Below, one piece after another: positions 53,740 to 61,878 of a DNA stretch of 64,000 bases; within the stretch, counting starts at the first letter, position 1; the number at the start of each line of letters is the position of its first letter. The stretch covers positions 930,001 to 994,000 of the forward strand of contig NZ_CP150274.1 in the NCBI RefSeq assembly GCF_037977055.1, given 5' to 3'. The translations under genes were made by a program, and so were the position numbers. This stretch comes from Paenibacillus sp. FSL K6-1096. GTDB lineage: Bacteria; Bacillota; Bacilli; Paenibacillales; Paenibacillaceae. Under the pieces are notes generated by a model, which saw nothing but the letters and a program-made list of their open reading frames with translations, was not told the DNA's origin and did not search any database.

Positions 53740-55194
53740 TTATACGCTTAGGCTCTTGGCCCTGCGCGAGTTGAACAGCCTCCAGCCGGTGAGCAGCGCC
53801 GACAGCAGGCAGATGCCGGAGGAGGTCATGAAGACCACATGCATCCCTGAGAGGAACAGCTCCGGCCGTCCCTCCACCAGTCCGGTCACCCGGTAGCCCG
53901 CCTTGCTGCTCATCACATGGAACAGGATAGTGGTGGCCACGGTGATGCCGACCACCATGCCCACATTGCGCACCAGCGAATTGACGCTTCCCGCTGACCC
54001 GAGCTGAGTGCGTGGCACGGTCGACATAATCAGCGAGTTGTTCGGCGAACCGAACATCCCGCTGCCGATGCCGAGCATGGCGATCCAGGTGCCGACCAGC
54101 AGCACCGGACTGCCTTCATGCAGCCGGGCCAGCCCGAACTGTGCTGCGACCATGACAAGCAGCCCTGCGAAGGTCAGCAGCTCGGAGCCGATCTTGTCAG
54201 ACAACGCTCCGCTGAGCGGGGCAATCACGACCATACAGATCGGATAGAGCATCAGCAGGAAGCCCGCATCGAACGGTGACAGGTTCAGCATGTTCTGCGC
54301 ATAGAACGGGGCGATAATATTGAAGCAGAAGTTCGAGACGAACACGAGGAAGGCGCAGAAGATGCTCAGAGAGAACAAGGGATTCTTGAACAAGGTGAGC
54401 TGAAGCAGCGGTTCCCGGCGGCGGAGCTCTACGATCAGAAAAGCGGCAAAAACAACTGCCGCAACAACCAGCGAAGCCAGAATCCGCTGATCGCCATACC
54501 CGAGCTGCTGGCCGAGCAGCAGTCCGGCGAACAACGTAACAATAAAGACAGCGAACAGCCCGCTGCCGGGCAGGTCAAGCTTTGCTTTTACCCGGACCAA
54601 ATCCTTAGGAAGCACCTTCCAGCCCAGAACGATGGCCAGGATGCCAATCGGAACATTCACGAAGAAGATATATTCCCAGCCCAGCGATGAGACAATGATT
54701 CCGCCAAGACTGGGACCTGCGATACTCCCGAGGGAGACGAAGGTTCCGATCAGGCCCAGCGCCTTGCCCCGTTCAGTGGACGGGAAAATATCGGTAACAA
54801 TCCCCTGACTGTTGGCCATCGTCATCGAAGCGCCTATAGCCTGGATCACCCGGGAAGCAATCAGCAGCGGCAGGCTGTGGCTTAACCCGCAGAGCAGGGA
54901 GCCGATAGTGAAGACCACCATGCCCAGCTTGAATATCCGGATCTTCCCGGCAATGTCGCCGAGCTTCCCGAAGAACAGGATCACCGCACAGATCGCCATC
55001 AGATAACCGGTGGTTACCCATTCCACCTGCGCTACCGGCAGGCCCAGCTCCCTCACCAGCACAGGTAGGGCAATATTCACAATGCTTCCGTCCAGGGTGG
55101 ACATGAAAGTAAACAAATTGAGAACGATCAGGATCATCCAGCGCTTCTGCTGTATCCCTGCATCCTCCTGGTAGGTTGCCTCTAAGCTGCTCAT
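53740..55194 (-). CDS. MFS drug exporter, DHA2 family (EmrB/QacA type, 14 helices)
   Basis: About 484 residues with fourteen predicted helices. Motifs include the DHA2 TLDGSIVNIALPVL in helix 1, GKLGDIAGKIRIF in loop 2-3, and motif C (GPSLGGIIVSSLGWEYIFFVNVP). It expels drugs or cationic compounds with the proton gradient. The start at 55194 (MSSLEATYQ) has GAGGG nine bases upstream. Its promoter contains one of two identical palindromes, and the divergent gene encodes a MarR-type repressor, so drug-inducible control by that protein is likely. Confidence 0.92.
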   Translation of the reverse strand: MSSLEATYQEDAGIQQKRWMILIVLNLFTFMSTLDGSIVNIALPVLVRELGLPVAQVEWVTTGYLMAICAVILFFGKLGDIAGKIRIFKLGMVVFTIGSLLCGLSHSLPLLIASRVIQAIGASMTMANSQGIVTDIFPSTERGKALGLIGTFVSLGSIAGPSLGGIIVSSLGWEYIFFVNVPIGILAIVLGWKVLPKDLVRVKAKLDLPGSGLFAVFIVTLFAGLLLGQQLGYGDQRILASLVVAAVVFAAFLIVELRRREPLLQLTLFKNPLFSLSIFCAFLVFVSNFCFNIIAPFYAQNMLNLSPFDAGFLLMLYPICMVVIAPLSGALSDKIGSELLTFAGLLVMVAAQFGLARLHEGSPVLLVGTWIAMLGIGSGMFGSPNNSLIMSTVPRTQLGSAGSVNSLVRNVGMVVGITVATTILFHVMSSKAGYRVTGLVEGRPELFLSGMHVVFMTSSGICLLSALLTGWRLFNSRRAKSLSV

Positions 55195-55219
55195 CTGCAT
55201 ACACCCTCTAGTCTCAAAT

Positions 55220-55248
55220 TCAATATAGTTGCGCACGCAACGAATCAA
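55220..55248 (-). promoter_or_regulatory. Promoter of the DHA2 exporter gene
   Basis: Minus strand: -35 TTGATT (55248-55243), exactly 17 bases, -10 TATTGA (55225-55220). The spacer is occupied by operator 1, a classic repressor arrangement. Confidence 0.5.
55228..55241. promoter_or_regulatory. MarR operator 1
   Basis: GTTGCG-CA-CGCAAC, a perfect 14-bp palindrome, lies between the -35 and -10 of the exporter promoter. Its twin is at 55273-55286, 45 bases away. Confidence 0.75.
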
Positions 55249-55272
55249 CACTATCCAGTGTACAGCATATTA

Positions 55273-55286
55273 GTTGCGTGCGCAAC
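55273..55286. promoter_or_regulatory. MarR operator 2
   Basis: GTTGCG-TG-CGCAAC has the same half sites as operator 1 and a different central dinucleotide. It lies 78 bases before the marR-type start and probably gives autoregulation. Confidence 0.75.
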
Positions 55287-55363
55287 AATATTGCGGTAAG
55301 CTTTGAGCAAGACGGTAGTTCAGTGAGCAGCTTCCGTTATTATCTAGAGCGAGGTGTCCGCCT

Positions 55364-55807
55364 GTGACTTCACATCATGAACCGATCGGCAAGCTGATCT
55401 CCCATCTGTTCCGCCAGAATCAGAAAGCGCTGGCCAAAGAGCTGGCCCCCTACGGCATGGGCAGCGGCGGCCAGCACAGCTTCCTCAAGCTGGTGCTGAA
55501 CCATCCGGGGATTACCCAGGATCAGATGACCAGCCACATTAAATGCGATAAGGCTACAACGGCCCGCTCCGTCAAGCTGCTGGAGGCCTCCGGTTACATC
55601 GAACGCCGGACCGATCCCGGCGACCGCCGTTCCTCCCTGCTGTATCCCACGGCCCAGGCGCTTGAATTCGCGCCCGTTCTCCAGTCGCTGCTGGACGAAT
55701 TCAACCGCCAGCTGAGCGCAGGTCTGACCGGAGAAGAGCTGGATACGCTGATTACCCTGCTCCATAAGGTCACACTTAATTCAGAGCGGCTGAACGGCCA
55801 GATCTGA
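55364..55807 (+). CDS. MarR-family transcriptional regulator
   Basis: 147 residues. Winged helix-turn-helix: LVLNHPGITQDQMTSHIKCDKATTARSVKLLE, then the wing YIERRTDPGDRRSSLLY. Works as a dimer on palindromes such as the two in the divergent intergenic region, and releases DNA when a drug-like ligand binds. The start is GTG 55364 with GAGG nine bases upstream. Its 3' end overlaps the convergent YesN-type gene by 27 bases. Confidence 0.93.
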   Translation: MTSHHEPIGKLISHLFRQNQKALAKELAPYGMGSGGQHSFLKLVLNHPGITQDQMTSHIKCDKATTARSVKLLEASGYIERRTDPGDRRSSLLYPTAQALEFAPVLQSLLDEFNRQLSAGLTGEELDTLITLLHKVTLNSERLNGQI

Positions 55808-57271
55808 CTGCAGGGCATTAAGAGAAGCCTGATCATTCGATGCTTCCACCCCGGAGGACGAGCAAGAACTCAAGCTGCCCGTTCCCTCTGCGCGGTATTC
55901 GCTCGGCAGCTTGCCTGTATGCGCCTGGAACAGCCTGCGGAAGTATCGCTCATCCTCGAAGCCGGACATCGCAGCGATCTCGCTCAGCGGAGCATGGGTG
56001 TGCAGCAGAAGAGACTTGGCCTGGGCCAGCCGCATTCCGCGCAGGCTCTCCCCGAAGGACTCCCCGGCAAAGCGGGCGAAGCACCTGCTGAAATAGCCGC
56101 GGCTCAGATGAACGGCTGCGGCAACCTGGCCCTGATTAATTTTCTCCCCGGCATGGCTTCTCATGTAGCGCACTGCACGGATGAGACAGAGCATGATCTC
56201 CCGGTTCAACCCGAGCGCAAGCATCCGGCGCTGAACAAGGTCGGAGAAGCGGCGCAGCCAGCTGCTCCAATGGCTCCAGCTCCGGTTGCCTCCCGCCTCC
56301 TGCTCCAGCTGCTGCGCCTCCGCAGGGCTCAGCAGCAGGTTGCGCCAGCTGTGCAGCAGCTCCAGCCCGAAGGCGGCCACCGCCTCCTGGCACGGCTGCT
56401 GGGACAACACGGCAGCGGTGAGGCGCTCCCACTCCGCCTGCTCCAGTGTCCAGCGGAGATCCTGCGCGGCAGCCAGCACCCCGGCCCCGCCTGAAGCCGG
56501 GTGGGACAGTGCCGCCAATGCCTGCAATTTACTGTATGCCAGCCTCGGGAGCTCATCTGCGCTTGATGCATAGAACAGCGCCTGCCGGACCGTCCGTCCC
56601 AGTACAGCGCCGATCTCCTTCAGCGCCTGGCCGCGCACTCCGGTCAGCAGTGCTGTTGTCCAGCCAGGCCCGAGCCTGTCCGTAAGTGCTGTATGGATGG
56701 CCGCTGCTTCATTGCCATCCGGGAGCGGAGCCAGCCACATATCTTGTACACGCAGCAGCGGATAGCTCTGTACCGAAGGCAGCATATAGCACTGCTCCTT
56801 CATCTCCAACCTTAGCGGCACATAGACCAGCGTCTGGTCAGCTGCCATCCGTTCCCGCTCCCTGCCTGCCAGTGCGCTTCTCTGCCCGCTCTCCAGCCGG
56901 ACCCGGTCCACCAGCCTGCGGATGACCGCTGCGGCGTTGTCTGCTTCCAGCAGGGTTTTGACAATATAATCAACTGCACCCAGCCGCAGCGCCTCCTGCA
57001 CATACTCGAATTCATGGTGGCAGGTCAGCACCGCGCAGCTTACCCGGGGATAGCGCAGACGTACCTCGCGGATCAGCTCGAACCCGGTCATCCCCGGCAT
57101 CGTGAGATCCGCGAACAGCAGGTCAGTCTCCTGCCTGCCGAGCAGCTCCAGGGCCGCCCTGCCGTCGGCCGCCTCGCCGGTGATGACCACCCCGAAGGAC
57201 GGCCAGTCCAGCAGCGAGATGAAGCCCCTGCGAACCAGCCGTTCGTCGTCTACAACCACAGCTCTAATCAT
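55781..57271 (-). CDS. YesN-type response regulator (receiver plus AraC-type HTH)
   Basis: 496 residues. Receiver domain (VVVDDERLVRRG; phospho-acceptor in LLFADLTMPGMTGFEL), a middle region of about 230 residues, and two AraC HTH motifs at the C-terminus (GQVAAAVHLSRGYFSRCFARFAGESF, and LSEIAAMSGFEDERYFRRLFQAHTG). Such regulators generally control uptake or use of carbohydrates in Paenibacillus, but no ABC sugar transporter is adjacent. It overlaps the partner kinase gene by eight bases. Confidence 0.92.
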   Translation of the reverse strand: MIRAVVVDDERLVRRGFISLLDWPSFGVVITGEAADGRAALELLGRQETDLLFADLTMPGMTGFELIREVRLRYPRVSCAVLTCHHEFEYVQEALRLGAVDYIVKTLLEADNAAAVIRRLVDRVRLESGQRSALAGRERERMAADQTLVYVPLRLEMKEQCYMLPSVQSYPLLRVQDMWLAPLPDGNEAAAIHTALTDRLGPGWTTALLTGVRGQALKEIGAVLGRTVRQALFYASSADELPRLAYSKLQALAALSHPASGGAGVLAAAQDLRWTLEQAEWERLTAAVLSQQPCQEAVAAFGLELLHSWRNLLLSPAEAQQLEQEAGGNRSWSHWSSWLRRFSDLVQRRMLALGLNREIMLCLIRAVRYMRSHAGEKINQGQVAAAVHLSRGYFSRCFARFAGESFGESLRGMRLAQAKSLLLHTHAPLSEIAAMSGFEDERYFRRLFQAHTGKLPSEYRAEGTGSLSSCSSSGVEASNDQASLNALQSDLAVQPL

Positions 57272-58238
57272 CGTAATCCCCCCTGCTTGTGATGGGAATC
57301 AGGATTGATACCGTTGTTCCGCTCTCCCCGGTGTGAATCTCCAGGCTCATCCGTTCGCCGTAACACATCCGCAGCACCCGCAGCACATAAGTCAGCCCGA
57401 TGCCAAGCCCCCGGCCGCGCGCCGCTTCCCCAGCCAGTAACTCATCCATCTGCGCCTGATCCATGCCCGTCCCGTTGTCCTTGACCATGAGCCGTATCTC
57501 ATCCGCACCCTGCCTGGCGACTATGACATCAACTTTGCCGCCTCCGCCCGCCCCGTGATAGATTGAATTCTCCACCAGCGGCTGGAGGACGAACCTGGGA
57601 ACCGCTGCGGACAGTACTTCAGCTTCAGCCTCCACATTCAGCTCGAATTCATAATCGTAACGGATACGCTGCAGCTCCATATAATTGCGGACCGACTCAA
57701 TCTCCTCTCCGATCGTCACGATCATGCTCTGTTTGCCGAGATTATAGTGCAGCACCTTCACCAGCAGAGTAACCAGCCTGTCGATTTCCTGCTGCCCGTT
57801 CAGCCGGGCCAGCCATTGAACCGTATTGAGTGTATTATGCAGAAAATGCGGGTTAATCTGGCTGCGCAGCTTCTCTGCCTCCAGACGGCTTATCTGTTTC
57901 TCGCTTGCGGCTGCCGTCTCCATCAATCCGCTCACCTGTTCCTTCAACCGCTGGATTTGAATGAGCAGCGGAGCATACAGCCGCCTCCAGAGCAGCCGGG
58001 CCAGCAGGGCCGCGAACCCGAGGGCGAGCAGAGGGGCAAGCAGCGCTAACAGGATGGTCATCCCGGTGCTGATTCTGCCTGACCGGTTCGGATCAGATGA
58101 GGCATACGAAGCACAACCGGCAATCAGCAGCAGCAGAATAGTACCGATCCACAAATAGATTACCAGTGCTGTGCGCACAGCTTTCACCTTCGGCGGCGGA
58201 CTTGACGGCGGATCATCTGCCTGCTTTTTTCCAGACAT
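57264..58238 (-). CDS. YesM-type sensor histidine kinase (His_kinase family)
   Basis: About 324 residues. Two helices near the N-terminus (about 25-45 and 60-80) are separated by only about 15 residues, so the large external sensor usual in YesM kinases is missing. The phospho-acceptor motif is RSQINPHFLHNTLNTVQWL, and the ATPase part has FVLQPLVENSIYHG and DNGTGMDQ. Start choice is uncertain: ATG 58238 has GAGGAG 12 bases upstream; a TTG at 58274 and an ATG at 58250 are alternatives. With so small a sensor it may respond to a membrane partner. Confidence 0.88.
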   Translation of the reverse strand: MSGKKQADDPPSSPPPKVKAVRTALVIYLWIGTILLLLIAGCASYASSDPNRSGRISTGMTILLALLAPLLALGFAALLARLLWRRLYAPLLIQIQRLKEQVSGLMETAAASEKQISRLEAEKLRSQINPHFLHNTLNTVQWLARLNGQQEIDRLVTLLVKVLHYNLGKQSMIVTIGEEIESVRNYMELQRIRYDYEFELNVEAEAEVLSAAVPRFVLQPLVENSIYHGAGGGGKVDVIVARQGADEIRLMVKDNGTGMDQAQMDELLAGEAARGRGLGIGLTYVLRVLRMCYGERMSLEIHTGESGTTVSILIPITSRGDYDD

Positions 58239-58351
58239 GGCACCGGACATCTCCTCTTCATGGAAGCGTTTCAATATATTGATAGAATACCAGAATTTGT
58301 TTATTGTGAAAATAAGGAAGAAGCCCTACGCGCCCCCGCCCGCCTCCGCTG

Positions 58352-58432
58352 CACCGAATGTGATCGGTTTTTCGATTACATTTCACCCAGGCACACCCCT
58401 GCGCTTACCCATTGTATTCGGTTTTCCATATC
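58352..58432. repeat. Two copies of the dispersed hairpin repeat
   Basis: TGTGATCGGTTTTTCGATTACA (from 58359) and TGTATTCGGTTTTCCATA (from 58413) repeat the alternating two-version pattern of the 19.5 kb array, spaced 54 bases. They lie between the divergent YesM-type and GyrI-like genes. Confidence 0.85.
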
Positions 58433-58541
58433 CCCCCTGTAATGTTGCTACCCGGCCCGCTGCGAACATGACATACACCTGTCCGGTTGGCATGGTAATC
58501 TGGAGAAGAAAGAGAGAATCCTATGACTGAGGTGAACTTAA

Positions 58542-59168
58542 TTGAAAGTGGAGTGGAAAAAGCATGACAAAGCCCTCTACCTCCCTGCCGCCCAACCGGC
58601 GCTAATTGAGGTTCCGGCCTTACCTTATTTCATGCTGCACGGGGAGGGTAATCCGAATGCGGATGCTTTTAAGGAGGCAGTTGGTGTGCTGTATTCGTTG
58701 TCCTATGCGATCAAGATGCTGCCGAGGAAAGGTCCGGCCCCTGAGGGGTACTACGATTACACGATCTACCCTCTGGAAGGCATATGGGACCTCAGTGAAG
58801 CGGGGCGCCGCCAAGCTGCTCTGGACAAGGACGAGCTGGTATACACCATCATGATCCGGCAGCCGGAATTCGTCACTCCGGAGCTTGCAGACGGAATTAT
58901 CCGGCAGGTCAAGGCCAACAAGCCGCATCCGCTATTGGAAAAAGCCGTCTTCGGCATAGTGGAAGACGGCCTCAGTGTACAGATGCTGCATACCGGCCCC
59001 TACGACGAGGAACCGGCCAGCTTCGCCAGAATGGAACAGTTCTGTGCCGGACAGGGACTGCGGCGGGAATCGAAGCTTCACCGCGAGATCTATCTCTCGG
59101 ATGCCCGGCGCGCCAAGCCGGAGAAGCTGAGAACCGTGCTGCGGTTCAAGGTATCACGGCTGCATTAA
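58542..59168 (+). CDS. GyrI-like small-molecule-binding domain protein
   Basis: 208 residues, beginning MKVEWKKHDKALYLPAAQPA, with ALPYFMLHGEGNPNADAFKE and the C-terminal MLHTGPYDEEPASFARMEQF typical of GyrI-like proteins. The fold binds small hydrophobic molecules and may hydrolyse cyclopropanoid compounds in some members; no DNA-binding domain is present. The start is TTG 58542 with GAGGTG seven bases upstream. Confidence 0.88.
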   Translation: MKVEWKKHDKALYLPAAQPALIEVPALPYFMLHGEGNPNADAFKEAVGVLYSLSYAIKMLPRKGPAPEGYYDYTIYPLEGIWDLSEAGRRQAALDKDELVYTIMIRQPEFVTPELADGIIRQVKANKPHPLLEKAVFGIVEDGLSVQMLHTGPYDEEPASFARMEQFCAGQGLRRESKLHREIYLSDARRAKPEKLRTVLRFKVSRLH

Positions 59169-59187
59169 CAGTGCAGCCGGCTCTATG

Positions 59188-60504
59188 CTAAGAACGTACA
59201 ATGCCTTTTTGCCGGGCTTCGCGCAGCCACTTGGGATATTCGTTGAACAGACGGTCGTAAAGCTCCTCGTCACTGACCGCATCCAGATCGTCGAGCGCGA
59301 AGAAGTCGGCATTATCCACTACGCGTCCCTGCAGATCGTCAAGCTGGCGCAGGACGCCGTAATCCGCGTTGCCGATGCCGACAAACTGCCAGAAGATATT
59401 ATGCTTCGAGCTTTCGACCAGCAGCTTCGAGATTTTGGGCGTTTCATAGATGCCGCCGTCGCTGAAGAAGACGACATATACCGGCAAAGGCCCCGGCTCC
59501 TCTTTCGTATATTTCTTGATCAGATCCTTCATCACCACAGGCTCATTGTTCCCGATCCCCAGCCCGCCGAACATCTTGGGTCCCGGGTAGGTGTTCTTCA
59601 CATAATCCTCATACCCGTGTTCATTTACACTCGGCATCCGCTTGCACTTGGTGGCGAAGAACCAGACATCCATCTCTCCGTCATCGTCCATGCTGGCCGC
59701 CACCGCCAGCACCCGTTCAAAAGCCCGCTGCACGACTCCCTTCGCATACAGCCCGGCCATCGAGCCGGACGCATCGAACACCACTGCCACCCTCGCCTTC
59801 TCCTGGTCCAGGTTCTTCTTGCGCAGCGAAATGCTAACCTTCTGCTTCAGCAGATCAATCTTCGTCAGGTTCAGAGCCGGCTTTGGCGCAGTATTATGTA
59901 CAGTCTCTGCAGAAGCACCGCTGACAGCAGCAGCAGCTTCCCTATGCCCCGCCGCAGGCTCCGCCGCTGCTCCTTCCTCATCCTCCACCTCAACCCCGTG
60001 GGCCTCTGCCAGCGGCTTCAATCCGCCATGGAAGCCCCGGCCGACCGCTCTCAGCTTGAAGCCCCCGCCGTGACGGTACAGCTCGGCCAGCACCAGCGAG
60101 GTCTCGGCATTGGCTTCGCTGATCTCATAGACCAGCTCCGTCCCGTTGCCGGCGGCGCTGATTTTTGCGCCCCTGACGTCAGCGAAGGTTCCGGGGCCGT
60201 CCAGCGTTGCCGCGAAGACACATTTCTCAACGCCTGATTTCTGCAGCGCATGCAGATCGATCACAAATTCTCCGCTAGTTTTGTCGATCGGATTGAATAC
60301 AACCATCCGCCCGGGATCGGAGGTCTGATTATAGAACACAAAAAAATCATCAGACGCCACTTTTCCGTTCTCCCCGACCATGAAGCAGCTGATGTCCAGA
60401 ACTGCCGGTGAGAAGCTGCAGGATATTTTGACAGTCGCCTGTGCGGCCGCCTCATCCAGCTTCGCATTCGAACCGCTTACAAGCCTAATGATATTCGGAT
60501 TCAT
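59188..60504 (-). CDS. TerD-domain plus VWA-domain protein (TerF-like)
   Basis: 438 residues. An N-terminal TerD domain (about 1-185; KISCSFSPAVLDISCFMVGENGKV, then FVIDLHALQKSGVEK), an Ala/Glu linker, then a von Willebrand A domain with a MIDAS site (VVFDASGSMAGLY; later VVFFSDGGIYE). Ter proteins are calcium-binding and linked to tellurite, phage and envelope-stress resistance. Here the gene is alone, without the usual terZABCDE cluster. AGGAG lies nine bases before ATG 60504. Likely a cytosolic scaffold. Confidence 0.92.
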   Translation of the reverse strand: MNPNIIRLVSGSNAKLDEAAAQATVKISCSFSPAVLDISCFMVGENGKVASDDFFVFYNQTSDPGRMVVFNPIDKTSGEFVIDLHALQKSGVEKCVFAATLDGPGTFADVRGAKISAAGNGTELVYEISEANAETSLVLAELYRHGGGFKLRAVGRGFHGGLKPLAEAHGVEVEDEEGAAAEPAAGHREAAAAVSGASAETVHNTAPKPALNLTKIDLLKQKVSISLRKKNLDQEKARVAVVFDASGSMAGLYAKGVVQRAFERVLAVAASMDDDGEMDVWFFATKCKRMPSVNEHGYEDYVKNTYPGPKMFGGLGIGNNEPVVMKDLIKKYTKEEPGPLPVYVVFFSDGGIYETPKISKLLVESSKHNIFWQFVGIGNADYGVLRQLDDLQGRVVDNADFFALDDLDAVSDEELYDRLFNEYPKWLREARQKGIVRS

Positions 60505-60564
60505 GATTGCACACTCCTACACTCTCAATTATTGAATGACATACATAGACGTCTTCATCTGCAA

Positions 60565-60604
60565 AAAGAGCAGACAATTCCCCTAAAAGGATATGTCTGC
60601 TCCT
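60565..60604 (-). terminator. Intrinsic terminator of the L25 gene
   Basis: GAGCAGACA pairs with TGTCTGCTC, followed on the minus strand by TTTTTGC. It lies 46 bases after the L25 stop. Confidence 0.9.
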
Positions 60605-60649
60605 GGTTCATCACAACTATAGCTCCCCGAACCGCCCGGGAACTGAAGC

Positions 60650-61264
60650 TTACTCTTCGGACTTAGCTTCTTCGCCTGCTTCATCTGCGGCAGGCGCAGC
60701 AGCCTCTTCAGCCGCCGGATCTTCAGTGACAAGCGGAGGTGAGATCCGCACAATCAGCGTATCTTCCGGGGTCAGGATCTCCCAGCCTTCATGCTTCGGC
60801 AGATCGGATACAAGCAACTGATCGCCGATATCCAGTCCGCTGATATCCACTTCAAACGTTGGCTCCAGCTTGTCCGGCAGGGTACGGATATCCAGCTCGT
60901 ACAGCTCAACCTGCTGGACACCGCCGCTCTTCACTCCCACCGGATCGCCGGTGAAATGGAACGCAACCTTGGTGTCAAGCTCCGACTTCATATCAATCTG
61001 CTGAAAATCTACATGCAGCAGTGTACGGGACAACGGCTGGCGCTGGTATTCGTGAATTACGGCATTCTTGGCGCCTGCGCCCGGTAATTCCACCTTCAGG
61101 ATGGCACGCGGATTTTTGCTGAGAATCTCATTTAAGGTTTTGGCATCTGCTGAAAAGGACTGGGTATCTGAACCTGCACCGTAGACAACGACCGGTACGA
61201 AACCTTGGCGGCGCTGGGAAGAAGCCGAGCCGGATCTTTCTGTCAAGCGTACTGTGGTATTCAT
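60650..61264 (-). CDS. rplY: 50S ribosomal protein L25 / general stress protein Ctc (long form)
   Basis: 204 residues: the 5S-rRNA-binding L25 fold (about 1-90) joined to the TL5/Ctc C-terminal domain (ELDIRTLPDKLEPTFEVDIS, GDQLLVSDL) and an acidic Ala/Glu tail. It binds 5S rRNA in the large subunit; Ctc forms are stress-induced in Bacilli. GGAGG lies seven bases before ATG 61264. Its leader contains a strong promoter, a 47-codon ORF and an intrinsic terminator inside that ORF, suggesting control by attenuation. Confidence 0.94.
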   Translation of the reverse strand: MNTTVRLTERSGSASSQRRQGFVPVVVYGAGSDTQSFSADAKTLNEILSKNPRAILKVELPGAGAKNAVIHEYQRQPLSRTLLHVDFQQIDMKSELDTKVAFHFTGDPVGVKSGGVQQVELYELDIRTLPDKLEPTFEVDISGLDIGDQLLVSDLPKHEGWEILTPEDTLIVRISPPLVTEDPAAEEAAAPAADEAGEEAKSEE

Positions 61265-61275
61265 GATATTTCCTC

Positions 61276-61419
61276 CTAATAGTTTTTTAGCACTGCACCT
61301 TTTGATCCGGGGAAGCAGGCAAGCCGCCCCGCGGGCACAGGCCAAGTAGTGTCAGCATTGCTGCAAAAAAACAAAGACCAATTAGATCTCTTAAGTCTAA
61401 TCAGTCTCTTATTAACCAT
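61276..61419 (-). CDS. Candidate leader ORF upstream of L25 (47 codons)
   Basis: ATG 61419 opens a frame starting MVNKRLIRLKRSNWSLFFCS that runs through the leader and stops at 61278-61276, inside the TAGGAGG ribosome binding site of the L25 gene. It is the first ATG after the predicted transcription start (about 61432). The SD sequence is weak (AGCAGG). Codons 4-14 lie in the 5' arm of the leader terminator and encode a basic run (KRLIRLKR) containing RLK and R-x-x-R-type motifs like those on which drug-bound ribosomes stall. No homolog is known to me, and chance openness is possible. Confidence 0.4.
   Translation of the reverse strand: MVNKRLIRLKRSNWSLFFCSNADTTWPVPAGRLACFPGSKGAVLKNY
61363..61406 (-). 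terminator. Intrinsic terminator within the L25 leader (candidate attenuator)
   Basis: Minus strand: GACTGATTAGA (61406-61396) pairs with TCTAATTGGTC (61386-61376), with two G-U pairs, then TTTGTTTTTTT. It lies about 25 bases after the predicted transcription start and 100 bases before the L25 start. No other minus-strand gene lies upstream that it could terminate. Confidence 0.8.
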
Positions 61420-61438
61420 ATCTGCCTGCTTTGGAATC

Positions 61439-61467
61439 AGTATAGCACCAGGAAAGAGGTAAGTCAA
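61439..61467 (-). promoter_or_regulatory. Strong sigma-A promoter of the L25 gene
   Basis: Minus strand: -35 TTGACT (61467-61462), 17-base spacer, -10 TATACT (61444-61439). Predicted start near 61432. Both boxes are one base from consensus. Confidence 0.8.
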
Positions 61468-61590
61468 AATAGGGTGCCATTCAAGATATATCCATATCGT
61501 GCAGGAAAATGGCGTTTTTCGCTTTCTCGCTTTTTGCCGGACAGGGTAGTAAAATAGAGGCACTACACCGGAATGGAGTGAGGGTATAAG

Positions 61591-61866
61591 ATGGATAAAA
61601 TTACAAAGGGAAAAGGACGTTTCTATATCGCTGGTGACGTAAAGGACCTGGCCGAGATTACATACAGAACCGAAGAGAACACAGGGAATCTGGTGATTGA
61701 CCATACCTTTGTCTCGGAGGAGCTGCGCGGCCAGGGGGCTGGAGAGAAGCTCGTGCGGGCGGTCGTTGACCTGGCCCGTGAGCAGAAGATCAAGATTGTA
61801 CCGGAGTGCCCGTATGCGGCACATCAATTCGAGAAGCACGCTGAGTATAAGGATGTGCTCAAATAG
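61591..61866 (+). CDS. Small GNAT-like acetyltransferase (YjdJ/COG2388 type)
   Basis: 91 residues: AEITYRTEENTGNLVIDHTFVSEELRGQGAGEKLVRAVVDLAREQ, then KIVPECPYAAHQFEKH. The RGQGAG loop binds acetyl-CoA, and the Cys/Tyr in PECPY is family-typical. This short class lacks the N-terminal half of ordinary GNATs. GAGGG lies six bases before ATG 61591. It is in an operon with the next GNAT gene, 12 bases downstream. Confidence 0.92.
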   Translation: MDKITKGKGRFYIAGDVKDLAEITYRTEENTGNLVIDHTFVSEELRGQGAGEKLVRAVVDLAREQKIKIVPECPYAAHQFEKHAEYKDVLK

Positions 61867-61878
61867 GAGGAAGACCGT

